Source of the DNA: Streptomyces malaysiensis subsp. samsunensis
GTDB taxonomy: Bacteria; Actinomycetota; Actinomycetes; Streptomycetales; Streptomycetaceae
Assembly (NCBI RefSeq): GCF_024519315.1
Contig: NZ_JANIIC010000049.1
Coordinates: forward strand, 29,391-93,390
Direction of reading: 5' to 3'
DNA: 64,000 bases
Shown here: positions 18,525-26,141 of the stretch, in pieces
Layout: every line of letters begins with the position of its first letter
Position numbering within the stretch: the first letter of the stretch is position 1
Program-made: the position numbers and the translations under genes
The notes under the pieces: model-generated
Databases searched by the model: none
The model's input: only the letters and a program-made list of their open reading frames with translations
Told to the model about the DNA's origin: nothing

Positions 18525-20027
18525 TCATGCGCGGGCGGCGGTGACCCTGGCGATCAGCACACAGGCGTCGTTCGCACGCGGCTCGTCGCCGAACGCCTCG
18601 GCCACGGTCCGTACGCACTCCTGGGCGCCGTGGGCGGCGGTCAGCCGTGGCGCGAGCGCGAGCAGCCGCTCGGTGGCGCCCTCGGCGTCCCGGGCGAGCC
18701 GTCCGGTGTGCAGCACCAGCAGATCGCCCGGCTCCAGCCGCTCCTCGGCCTGGGCGTACGCGGCGCCCGTCGTGGCGCCCAGCAGCACGCCGTCGGGAGA
18801 GCGCAGCGGGCGCCCCGTCCCGTCGCGGAAGAGCAGCGGGGCGGGGTGTCCGGCCTGTGCCCAGAGCAGGGTGCGGGTGTCCGGGTCGTACTGTCCGCAG
18901 ACGGCGCCGACCAGCGCGGGCTGGGAGGAGACGGCGAGCAGTTGGTTGAGCCGCCCCATCAGCGGGCCCGGCTCGATCCCGGCCACCGCCATGCCGCGCA
19001 CCGCGCCGAGCAGCATGGCCATACCGCAGGTCGCGGTCACTCCATGGCCGGTGAGGCCGCCGACGCTCAGCAGGGTCCGGCCGTCCGGCAGTTCCAGCGC
19101 GTCGTACCAGTCGCCGCCGATCTGGGCGCTGGACTCGGAGGGCAGATAGTGGGCGGCGAGGTCGAGGGCGGCGCCGTCATCCGGTGGTTCGGCGCCCGGA
19201 AAGCCGTCGCGGGCCGGAAGCCGGAGGGAGCCGCGCCATGGCGGCAGCACGGCCTCCTGCACCTCCACCGCGAGCCGGCGCTCGGTCCGCGCGATCCGCC
19301 GCTGGTGGCGCAGGGTGTCCCGGCTTTCGCGCACCGCCCGCTCGCCGCGGCGCAGCTCGCTCACATCCCGGAGCACGGCCCACATGGCGGCGGTGCTGCC
19401 GTCGGTGTCGAGCACCGGCTCGCCCGCCATATGGACGGTGCGCACCGCGCCGTCCACACATACGACGCGGAACTCCCCGTCGATCGGCTTTCCGTCCACC
19501 AGACAGTCCGTGACCATCGCGGTCAGGATCGGCTGGTCCTCGGAGAAGACCCAGGAGGGCAGCTCGTCGAGGGTGAGCCCGCCGTCCCCGGGGTGCCGGC
19601 CGAAGATCCGGCAGAGCTCGTCGGACCAGGTCACCTCGTCGGTGAGGAGGTTCCACTCCGCGCTGCCGACCCGGCTCGGCGACGAGCCCCGGCCGTCGGC
19701 CGCGCATCCGGCCGCCGCCGCGGCCGTCACCGCAGCCGCCGCCTCCGCCGCGGTCTCGGCGTCCGTCTCGGGGGGATCGGCGGCCAGTCCCTCGCGCAGC
19801 TCGTCCAGATGCCGGCCCAGATCGTCCAGCTGATGGACGGCGAGCTCGCACACCGCGCGCTGCCAGCGCAGCTGCGCGTCGTCCGTACCACTCAGGTCCG
19901 CTACGGTGTCGCGGCGGACGGCGTCGAGGCCGCCGCGGAGCCGCTGGGTCTGTGAGATGAGGGCGTCCACCGTGTCACGCTGGGGAGGCGATACGGCGGG
20001 ATGGTCCGCGGAGCGGGGGGACGGCAT
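18525..20027 (-). CDS. PAS-domain SpoIIE-type (PP2C) phosphatase
   Basis: 500-aa soluble signalling phosphatase. An N-terminal helical segment with an Ala-rich linker is followed by a PAS domain (about 120-225: SAEWNLLTDEVTWSDELCRIFG, VRTVHMAGEPVLD, WAVLRDVSEL). A SpoIIE/PP2C catalytic domain covers about 285-498. Metal-binding signatures are the IGGDWYDALELPDGR segment and the VGGLTGHGVTATCGMAML segment; here the usual GDVxGHG Asp is Gly (GGLTGHG). A later NDACVLIARV matches the family's last Asp. Start ATG 20027 after GGAGAACGTC. Such proteins dephosphorylate anti-anti-sigma factors; no anti-sigma partner is nearby. Divergent from the HEAT-like gene. Confidence 0.85.
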   Translation of the reverse strand: MPSPRSADHPAVSPPQRDTVDALISQTQRLRGGLDAVRRDTVADLSGTDDAQLRWQRAVCELAVHQLDDLGRHLDELREGLAADPPETDAETAAEAAAAVTAAAAAGCAADGRGSSPSRVGSAEWNLLTDEVTWSDELCRIFGRHPGDGGLTLDELPSWVFSEDQPILTAMVTDCLVDGKPIDGEFRVVCVDGAVRTVHMAGEPVLDTDGSTAAMWAVLRDVSELRRGERAVRESRDTLRHQRRIARTERRLAVEVQEAVLPPWRGSLRLPARDGFPGAEPPDDGAALDLAAHYLPSESSAQIGGDWYDALELPDGRTLLSVGGLTGHGVTATCGMAMLLGAVRGMAVAGIEPGPLMGRLNQLLAVSSQPALVGAVCGQYDPDTRTLLWAQAGHPAPLLFRDGTGRPLRSPDGVLLGATTGAAYAQAEERLEPGDLLVLHTGRLARDAEGATERLLALAPRLTAAHGAQECVRTVAEAFGDEPRANDACVLIARVTAARA

Positions 20028-20144
20028 GACGTTCTCCGATACGGGCGCGGCGCGGCCGGTCTTGAGGGAGGGACCGGTAACGACTCTTGCACAGGGTGCG
20101 ACATCCCGTAAGCGGTTTGGCAATACCCGATCCGGTGGTGCTTG

Positions 20145-20156
20145 CGGCATATGCCG
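20145..20156. promoter_or_regulatory. 12-bp palindrome in divergent promoter region
   Basis: CGGCATATGCCG is a perfect palindrome in the 312-bp region between the phosphatase and HEAT-like genes. It could be an operator; I see no convincing -35/-10 pair beside it. Confidence 0.3.
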
Positions 20157-20339
20157 ATGGCCTTCCGGGGCTGCGTCCGGCGGGAATCGGCGGAGGGCGC
20201 GATTCCGGGTAGGCTGCGGCGCTCGGGAGTCCCGCAGTCTCACGCCGTTCATCAGGCATACGGCGCCAGGACATCGGCAAGAATGCCGATCGACGGAAAT
20301 CCCGTTGCCAGCGAACCTCCCGCACCGGATGCTGACCTC

Positions 20340-21764
20340 ATGTTCGATCCAGACATAGCGCCCAGCGGCACCCTGCTCGGCCTCCTCCAGCGAGGCCGCG
20401 GCGACGGGACCCTGCACGCCCTCGCCGCGCCGCGGGCCGAGGCGCTCGCGGCACTGCACCAGTGTGTGCTGCGCGACCCCCGCCGTGACTGGCAGGTCGA
20501 GAACCGCTCGCTCTACTACGCCAGGCTCTGTCTGGACCTCGACGCCGGACTCGACGAGATCGAACAGCATCTGTTCCACCCCGACGACCTGGTCGACGAG
20601 GACGAGGCGCGCACCGGACTCGCCCTGTCCGTTCTGGGCCACCTCGCCGCTTACGGCAGGGCAGACGCCCTGCGGCTGCTGCGCCGCTACGCCGCGGCCG
20701 GCAGCAATTGGGAGTGGGCCCTGGACGAGCTGGCCCTGCGCGACGACGACACCGGGCTGCGCGGCCTCGCCCCCGCGATCCTCGTCCGCTTCCCCGAGAC
20801 CTCCGACGGCGACGCCGAACTGGCCGCCGTCGTGCGCGGTGCCTATGAACCCCGGCCCTGGCGGCTGTGGGCCGACGATCCGCACCACGGGCCGCGGGTG
20901 CGCGCGGCGGCCGAGCAGGGCGCCTTCGACCGGTGGCAGCGCCAGCTGCGGCCCTCGGGGCCGCGCCCCGGCTGGAGCGTCCACGACATCCTGCTGTGGG
21001 CCCAGCGGGAGCACGATCTGAAGCCGGACGCCCGCCGCCCCGACGCGGCGGCTCGCTGTCTGGCCGCCGTCGCGGGCCCCGAGGACCGGCCCGAGCTCCT
21101 CGCCGCCGCCGCGTCGGCCCCCGACGCCGCCCGCGCCGCGGCGCTGCGCCACCTCGCGGAGACCGGCGACCCCGAGGTGCTCGACCTGATCGAGGCGGCC
21201 GTGACCGAGCCGGACGCCTCGGAGCTGGTCTCCCAGGCGGCCCTCTCCGCATTCGAACGCATGCGCAGTATCGCCGCCCTCGACCGGGCCCGGGTCTGGG
21301 CCCACCGCCCCGACGCCCTCGGCGACGCGGCGGCCGCGATGCTCTCCTGCCGCGGCGGTCAGTACGACACCCCGCTCGTGCTCGCGGCCCTCCGCCGCAC
21401 GGTCCGGGCCGAGGGCCCGGACGCCCAGACCCTGTGGACGCTCGTCGACGGCGCCGGGCGCCTGACGATCTCCTGTGCCGCGCCCGTACTGCGCCATATC
21501 TATCGGGAGACCGCCTCCTCCCACCTCCGCGGCCGCGCCGCCCGCGCGCTGGCCGCCACCGATCCGTCCTTCGCGGCGGGCTTCGCGGTCGAATGCCTCT
21601 GGGACTGCGAGGAGAGCACCCGCGAACTCGCCGCCCACCACGCCGCCACCGCCGACGCCCGCGTGGTCGAACAACTCCGCCGGCTGGCCGCCGACCCTGC
21701 GGAGGAGGCCGAGGTCCAGACGGCGGTCCGCAGCCGCTTCGAGCCCGAGGCGCCGGGCCTCTGA
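20340..21764 (+). CDS. HEAT-repeat-like protein
   Basis: 474-aa all-helical, soluble, strongly acidic protein with repeated helix pairs such as RAAALRHLAETGDPEVLDLI and LRGRAARALAATDPSF, typical of HEAT/PBS-lyase-like scaffolds. I recall Streptomyces homologues starting MFDPDIAPSGTLLGLLQRG, so ATG 20340 is preferred; ATG 20283 (19 residues longer, with AGGA 14 bp upstream) is possible. No catalytic motif is visible, so protein binding is the likely role. It precedes the mannosyltransferase-like gene by 377 bp with two hairpins between, so co-transcription is uncertain. Confidence 0.7.
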   Translation: MFDPDIAPSGTLLGLLQRGRGDGTLHALAAPRAEALAALHQCVLRDPRRDWQVENRSLYYARLCLDLDAGLDEIEQHLFHPDDLVDEDEARTGLALSVLGHLAAYGRADALRLLRRYAAAGSNWEWALDELALRDDDTGLRGLAPAILVRFPETSDGDAELAAVVRGAYEPRPWRLWADDPHHGPRVRAAAEQGAFDRWQRQLRPSGPRPGWSVHDILLWAQREHDLKPDARRPDAAARCLAAVAGPEDRPELLAAAASAPDAARAAALRHLAETGDPEVLDLIEAAVTEPDASELVSQAALSAFERMRSIAALDRARVWAHRPDALGDAAAAMLSCRGGQYDTPLVLAALRRTVRAEGPDAQTLWTLVDGAGRLTISCAAPVLRHIYRETASSHLRGRAARALAATDPSFAAGFAVECLWDCEESTRELAAHHAATADARVVEQLRRLAADPAEEAEVQTAVRSRFEPEAPGL

Positions 21765-21823
21765 CCCCGCCGGGCTTCTGCCGCCCGGCTATTGACCCCG
21801 GCGGGCCTCTGCCCCCGGCTTCC
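21762..21823. repeat. 31-bp tandem duplication spanning a stop codon
   Basis: TGACCCCG(C/G)CGGGC(T/C)TCTGCC occurs at 21762 and 21793. The first copy begins with the HEAT-like gene's stop codon. Confidence 0.55.
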
Positions 21824-21902
21824 GATTCCGCCGTCCGCCCCGGAGCAAGGCATCGCGCCGGGGCAGGCAACCTCGGGGGCGGCGGGCGCGTCTTCCCCGG
21901 CA

Positions 21903-21965
21903 AGGGTGAAAGGGTCATCACCCTCCGTATTTGCGCTCTGCCCTGAACAGGGCATTCGCGCAGCG
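21903..21965 (+). terminator. Two adjacent hairpins in the 377-bp gap before the glycosyltransferase
   Basis: The first stem is AGGGTG/CACCCT (from 21903). The second is TGCCCT/AGGGCA around GAAC (21939-21954), extended by outer TGCGC/GCGCA. They may end the upstream transcript or act in the leader of the downstream gene. Nothing else is seen in this gap. Confidence 0.4.
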
Positions 21966-22141
21966 GCAGTTTCACGCCGAGTGACCGGCCGCCGTATCGG
22001 CTGGTACATACGGGTTTGCGATGGTCTCACCGGGGGCCGGAGCAGGGCCCGGGGAGCGTGAGGGCCAACGCTCATGGGACGTTCTACGGCGCGCAACGTG
22101 CACGATGCCGGGGCCACCCTTCGTACGCCGACAACACCGGT

Positions 22142-23308
22142 ATGCGTGTCGCCATCGTGACTGAATCCTTCCCACCCGACATCAACGGCGTCGCTCACTG
22201 CACGCTTCAGACCGCCGATCACCTCTACCGGCGCGGTCATCACCCCTTGGTCATCGCACCGGCGGGTCCCCCCGGAGGCCCACCGCCCGCCGCGGCCGGC
22301 GGGCCACCCGAGAGGCAAGGGGAGCTCGACCGGTCGCATCCGTACCCGGTCGTGCGGATCCCGTCCCTGCCCCTGCCCGGCTATCCGCAGGTGCGGGTCG
22401 CGCTGCCCAGCCGGAAGCTCGCGGCTTCGATCACCTCCCACCACAGCGACGTCGTCCACCTCGCCAGCCCCTTCGTGCTGGGCGCGCGCGGGATGACGGC
22501 CGCGCTCCGGCTCCGAATACCCGCGGTGGCCGTTTACCAGACCGACCTCGGCTCTTACGCGCGCACCTATCTCGGCGCGGGCGAGAACGCGGCCTGGCGG
22601 CGCATTCGCGCCGTGCACACCGCCGCCGACCGCACCCTCGCGCCCTCCACCGCCGCCGCCCGCGACCTCGACGAGCACGGCGTGCCGCGGATCCGGCTGT
22701 GGCCGCGCGGGGTCGACACCGAGCGCTTCCACTCCTCGCGCCGCGACCCGGAGCTACGCCGCTCCCTGGCCCCCGGCGGTGAGCTGATCGTCGGATACAT
22801 CGGCCGCCTCGCCCCGGAGAAGAACGTCGAGCTGCTCGCGCCGCTGAGCAAGCTCCCCGGTGTCCAGGTGGTCGTGGTCGGGGACGGGCCGAGCGACCCC
22901 GCGCTGCGGACGGCCATGCCGACGGCCCGCTTCCTCGGCCGCCGCACCGGCAACGACCTGGCCCGCATCTTCGCCTCGCTGGACGTCTTCGCCCACACCG
23001 GACCCCAGGAGACCTTCTGCCAGACCGTGCAGGAGGCCCAGGCCAGTGGCGTCCCGGTGATCGCACCCGCGGCGGGCGGCCCGCTCGACCTCGTCGACCA
23101 CGGGCGTACCGGGCTGCTGGTGCCGCCCGGGGACGCGACCGAGGTGACCGACGCCGTATCGCTGCTCGCGGCCGACGCGAAGCTGCGCGCGGCGATGGGG
23201 CACGCGGGCCGCGAGGCGGTCGAGGGCCGCACCTGGGAGGCGATCGGCGACCAGCTGATCGACCACTACACCGAGGTGCTGGCGGCCCGCACGGCGGTCG
23301 CCGCATGA
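22142..23308 (+). CDS. GT4 glycosyltransferase (MgtA-like mannosyltransferase)
   Basis: 388-aa GT-B fold, family 4 retaining glycosyltransferase. The N-terminus MRVAIVTESFPPDINGVAHC is the usual acceptor-domain start. The nucleotide-sugar domain shows VGYIGRLAPEKNVELL and the EX7E-type segment QETFCQTVQEAQASGVPVIA. Wording is close to actinobacterial MgtA, a GDP-mannose-dependent alpha-mannosyltransferase of glycolipid assembly; acceptor specificity cannot be read here. A Pro/Gly-rich insertion (about 42-62) follows the first strand. Start ATG 22142 has a weak ribosome site. It is the first gene of a chain running to the ankyrin gene; its stop overlaps the ATG that begins the 95-bp triplication. 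Confidence 0.85.
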   Translation: MRVAIVTESFPPDINGVAHCTLQTADHLYRRGHHPLVIAPAGPPGGPPPAAAGGPPERQGELDRSHPYPVVRIPSLPLPGYPQVRVALPSRKLAASITSHHSDVVHLASPFVLGARGMTAALRLRIPAVAVYQTDLGSYARTYLGAGENAAWRRIRAVHTAADRTLAPSTAAARDLDEHGVPRIRLWPRGVDTERFHSSRRDPELRRSLAPGGELIVGYIGRLAPEKNVELLAPLSKLPGVQVVVVGDGPSDPALRTAMPTARFLGRRTGNDLARIFASLDVFAHTGPQETFCQTVQEAQASGVPVIAPAAGGPLDLVDHGRTGLLVPPGDATEVTDAVSLLAADAKLRAAMGHAGREAVEGRTWEAIGDQLIDHYTEVLAARTAVAA

Positions 23309-23589
23309 GCGCCGCACGCGCGGCCGCCGGGCCGCGGTTGGGGATGATGTGCGCGCTTCTGTGCCGCGTGGGCGGAGAAGCGAATGGAAGGGGCTCGGTA
23401 TGAGCGCCGCACGCGCGGCCGCCGGGCCGCGGTTGGGGATGATGTGCGCGCTTCTGTGCCGCGTGGGCGGAGAAGCGAATGGAAGGGGCACGGTATGAGC
23501 GCCGCGTGCGTGGCCGCCGGGCCGCGGTGGGGGATGATGCGCGCGCTTCCGCGTCGCGCGGGCGGAATCGCTACGGGAAGGGGCTCGGT
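23305..23589. repeat. 95-bp tandem triplication at a gene junction
   Basis: Units 23305-23399, 23400-23494 and 23495-23589 each begin ATGAGCGCCG and end with a purine-rich ribosome-binding-like run (GGAAGGGG or GGGAAGGGG) and CGGT. Units 1 and 2 are nearly identical; unit 3 has diverged more. A fourth partial copy (ATGAGCGCCGT) starts at 23590. The period is not a multiple of 3. Confidence 0.9.
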
Positions 23590-23616
23590 ATGAGCGCCGT
23601 GGGAGGAGAGCACAGC

Positions 23617-24831
23617 ATGAGCGACGACAAGGGGCTGCGCATCGTCCGGCTGGCCAACTTCGTCACCCCCGCCTCCGGCGGCCTCCGTACCGCGCTGCGC
23701 GAGCTCGGGGCCGGTTACCAGGCGGCCGGGCACGAGGCCGTGCTGGTGGTGCCGGGTGAGCGGGTCTCGGACGAGCAGACCCGGCAGGGGCGGGTGATCA
23801 CGCTGCCCGGGCCGACCATCCCCGGTACCGGCGGCTACCGCGTCCTGACCGACCGGCGGCGGCTGACCCGGCTGCTCGACGGCCTCGCGCCGGACCGGCT
23901 CGAGGTGTCGGACCGCACCACCCTCCGCTGGACGGGGGAGTGGGCGCGGCGTGCCCGCGTCCCCGCCGTGATGGTCTCCCACGAGAGCGCGGACGCCGTG
24001 CTGCGCACCTGGGGTGCGCCGGACGGGTTTGCCCGGGGAGCCGCGGACCGGCTCAACCTCCGCACCGCGCGGGCGTACTCGCGGATCGTCTGCACCACCG
24101 AATGGGCGGCGCGCGAGTTTGTCCGGATCGGTGCGCGGAATGTCGTACGCGCCCCGCTGGGCGTGGATCTCGGCCACTTCCACCCCTCCCACTACGACGC
24201 CGCGCTGCGGGACCACCACCGTGGCGAGGCGGCCGTGCTCCTCGCCATGTGCTCGCGGCTCTCGCCCGAGAAGCGGCCGGGCCGGGCGCTCGACGCGCTC
24301 GCCGAGCTGCGGCGGCGGGGCGTCTCCGCGGCGCTCGTGGTCGCCGGGGACGGGCCGCTCCGGCCGCGCTTGGAAGCCCGCGCCCACGCCGAGGGGCTGC
24401 CGGCCGTCTTCCTGGGCCATGTGGCGGAGCGGGCGGGGCTCGCCGCCGTCCAGGCGAGCGCCGATGTCGTGCTGGCGCCGGGCCCGGCGGAGACCTTCGG
24501 CCTCGCGGCGCTGGAGGCGCTGGCCTGCGGTTCGCCCGTCGTCGTCAGCGCACTCTCCGCGCTGCCGGACATCGTCGGGCCCGCGGGCGAGACCGCCGCG
24601 GACAACGGACCGGCCTTCGCGGACGCCGTCGAGCGCGTACTCGCCCGCTCGGAGTCCCTCCGCCGGGCCGCGGCGCGGGCACGGGCCGAGCGCTATGGCT
24701 GGCCCGCGGCGGTCGCCTCCTTCCTGACCGCCCATGACGCGTCCACCGAGGGCGTCCGGTGCGCCGACGGCGGCCGGGTCCCGGCCGCCGCGTCGGTCTC
24801 CGCGCACCGGGCAGTCGGCGGTGTGCGGTGA
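23617..24831 (+). CDS. GT4 glycosyltransferase, second
   Basis: 404-aa family 4 glycosyltransferase. LRIVRLANFVTPASGGLRTA opens the acceptor domain. The donor domain has LLAMCSRLSPEKRPGRALDAL and the EX7E-type segment AETFGLAALEALACGSPVVV. Start ATG 23617 is chosen for the strong GGGAGGAG eight bases upstream; ATG 23590, in frame and preceded by GGGAAGGGG, would add nine residues and is the last echo of the 95-bp repeat. It probably acts with the preceding mannosyltransferase-like enzyme on the same glycan or glycolipid; donor and acceptor are unknown. Its stop overlaps the next gene's GTG (GTGA). Confidence 0.83.
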   Translation: MSDDKGLRIVRLANFVTPASGGLRTALRELGAGYQAAGHEAVLVVPGERVSDEQTRQGRVITLPGPTIPGTGGYRVLTDRRRLTRLLDGLAPDRLEVSDRTTLRWTGEWARRARVPAVMVSHESADAVLRTWGAPDGFARGAADRLNLRTARAYSRIVCTTEWAAREFVRIGARNVVRAPLGVDLGHFHPSHYDAALRDHHRGEAAVLLAMCSRLSPEKRPGRALDALAELRRRGVSAALVVAGDGPLRPRLEARAHAEGLPAVFLGHVAERAGLAAVQASADVVLAPGPAETFGLAALEALACGSPVVVSALSALPDIVGPAGETAADNGPAFADAVERVLARSESLRRAAARARAERYGWPAAVASFLTAHDASTEGVRCADGGRVPAAASVSAHRAVGGVR

Positions 24832-26141
24832 GCGCAGCCGGCGCTCATACGGGGGACCGGGCTGGTACGGAGCGGTCTCATGCGGAGTCGCTTGGTACGG
24901 AGCGGTCTCATGCGGAGTCGCCCGGCACGGAGCGGTCTCATGCGGAGGCGGTTCTTACGCGGACGGAGGGTACGGGGCAGGAATCCACGGCCGCCCCGCA
25001 CCAGGCGTCCCGGACACACACCACGGCGCGGGGCACGACACCGGGCACGGCACCCGGCACGGGCGAGGGCGCGGAGCCGCGCAGGCTGCGGTTCGCCGCC
25101 CTGGGCGACTCGCTCACCGAGGGGCTCGGCGACCCGGTGCCCGGCGGCTGGCGCGGCTGGGCCGCGCTGCTGGCGGCCGCGTGCGGGCCGCATCCCGAGG
25201 AGCCCGTGGAGTTCGTCAATGTGTCCCGCAGCGGGGCGCTGGCCGCCGATGTCGCCGACGAGCAGCTGACCGCTGCCCGTCGCGCCCGTCCGCATCTGGC
25301 GTCGGTCGTGGTCGGCGGGAACGACACGCTGCGCGACTCGTTCGACATCCACCAGGTGGCCGAGGCCCTCGACCGCACGATCGCCGCGCTGCGCGCCGAC
25401 GGCACCGTGGTGCTCACCGCCTGCCTGCCCGACCCCGGGCGGATGCTGGGGCTCCCGGCCGCGCTGGCGCGCCCGCTGGGGCGCCGGATGCGCGCGGTGA
25501 ACACCGTGGTGCACGCGCTGTCCCAGCGTTACGAGGCGGTCCATGTGGAGCTGGGCGACCACGCCTGGGTCGCCGACCGGCGGGCGTGGAGCGTGGACCG
25601 GCTGCATCCGAGCGAGCTGGGGCACCGGCTGCTGGCCAGGGAGTTCCACAGCGCCCTGCGCGCCCGGTCGATCGCGACCGGCGCCCCGCCGTCCCTGGAG
25701 CTCGACGGCCGCGCCCCCTCGCGCACCGCCTCCGCATGGTGGATGGCGACCCGCGGCACCCGTTGGATAGCGGACCGCTGCACCGACCTCCTGCCCGGCC
25801 TGGTCGCGCTGGCGGCACTGGAGTGGAGCCACCACCTCCGGGGCACCGGACATCTGCTGGAGGACCGGGACCGGCGGGCGACGCTCGCCGCGCTCACCGC
25901 GGTGACCCGTGGCCCGGCCCCCGCCCTGCTCCCTCATCCGGCCGCCGATCCGCTGCCCCCCACCTCCACCCCCACCTCCACCTCCACCCCCACCCCCTCG
26001 GCCGCCGATCCGCTCGCCCGGAGACCCGCGCCCGACGCCCCGCGCACCCGGCAGGCCGCGCCCGCCGCGCCCCCGCCTCACCCGACCGCCGATCCGCTCA
26101 TCGCGGACACACCGCCGCCCGCTGCGACAATGGCGGGGTGA
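24828..26141 (+). CDS. SGNH/GDSL hydrolase with repeat-rich N-terminus
   Basis: 437-aa SGNH hydrolase (esterase/lipase/acyl-hydrolase type). Block I GDSLTEG is at 93-99 (nucleophile Ser96), block III has GGNDT and block V DRLHPSELGH carries the Asp/His pair. The first 85 residues are low complexity, with three 10-residue repeats of GTERSHAE(S/A)x at 13-42 encoded by a perfect-register 30-bp repeat. The C-terminal 70 residues are Pro/Thr/Ala-rich with three (A/T)ADPL motifs. No signal peptide is visible, so it is probably cytosolic. Start GTG 24828 overlaps the glycosyltransferase stop, and its own stop overlaps the next GTG. It may deacylate the glycan made by the two transferases; that is inference. 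Confidence 0.8.
   Translation: MSAAGAHTGDRAGTERSHAESLGTERSHAESPGTERSHAEAVLTRTEGTGQESTAAPHQASRTHTTARGTTPGTAPGTGEGAEPRRLRFAALGDSLTEGLGDPVPGGWRGWAALLAAACGPHPEEPVEFVNVSRSGALAADVADEQLTAARRARPHLASVVVGGNDTLRDSFDIHQVAEALDRTIAALRADGTVVLTACLPDPGRMLGLPAALARPLGRRMRAVNTVVHALSQRYEAVHVELGDHAWVADRRAWSVDRLHPSELGHRLLAREFHSALRARSIATGAPPSLELDGRAPSRTASAWWMATRGTRWIADRCTDLLPGLVALAALEWSHHLRGTGHLLEDRDRRATLAALTAVTRGPAPALLPHPAADPLPPTSTPTSTSTPTPSAADPLARRPAPDAPRTRQAAPAAPPPHPTADPLIADTPPPAATMAG
24864..24953 (+). repeat. 30-bp in-frame tandem repeat, three copies
   Basis: Units 24864-24893, 24894-24923 and 24924-24953 share GG(T/C)ACGGAGCGGTCTCATGC. They encode the GTERSHAE repeats of the SGNH protein, so the frame is kept. 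Confidence 0.85.

Noticed and set aside
23305..23589. The repeated ATGs as separate small genes, or the array as CRISPR
   Set aside because: Units are directly adjacent without spacers, and their frames hold no recognisable protein; it is a tandem duplication of a gene start.
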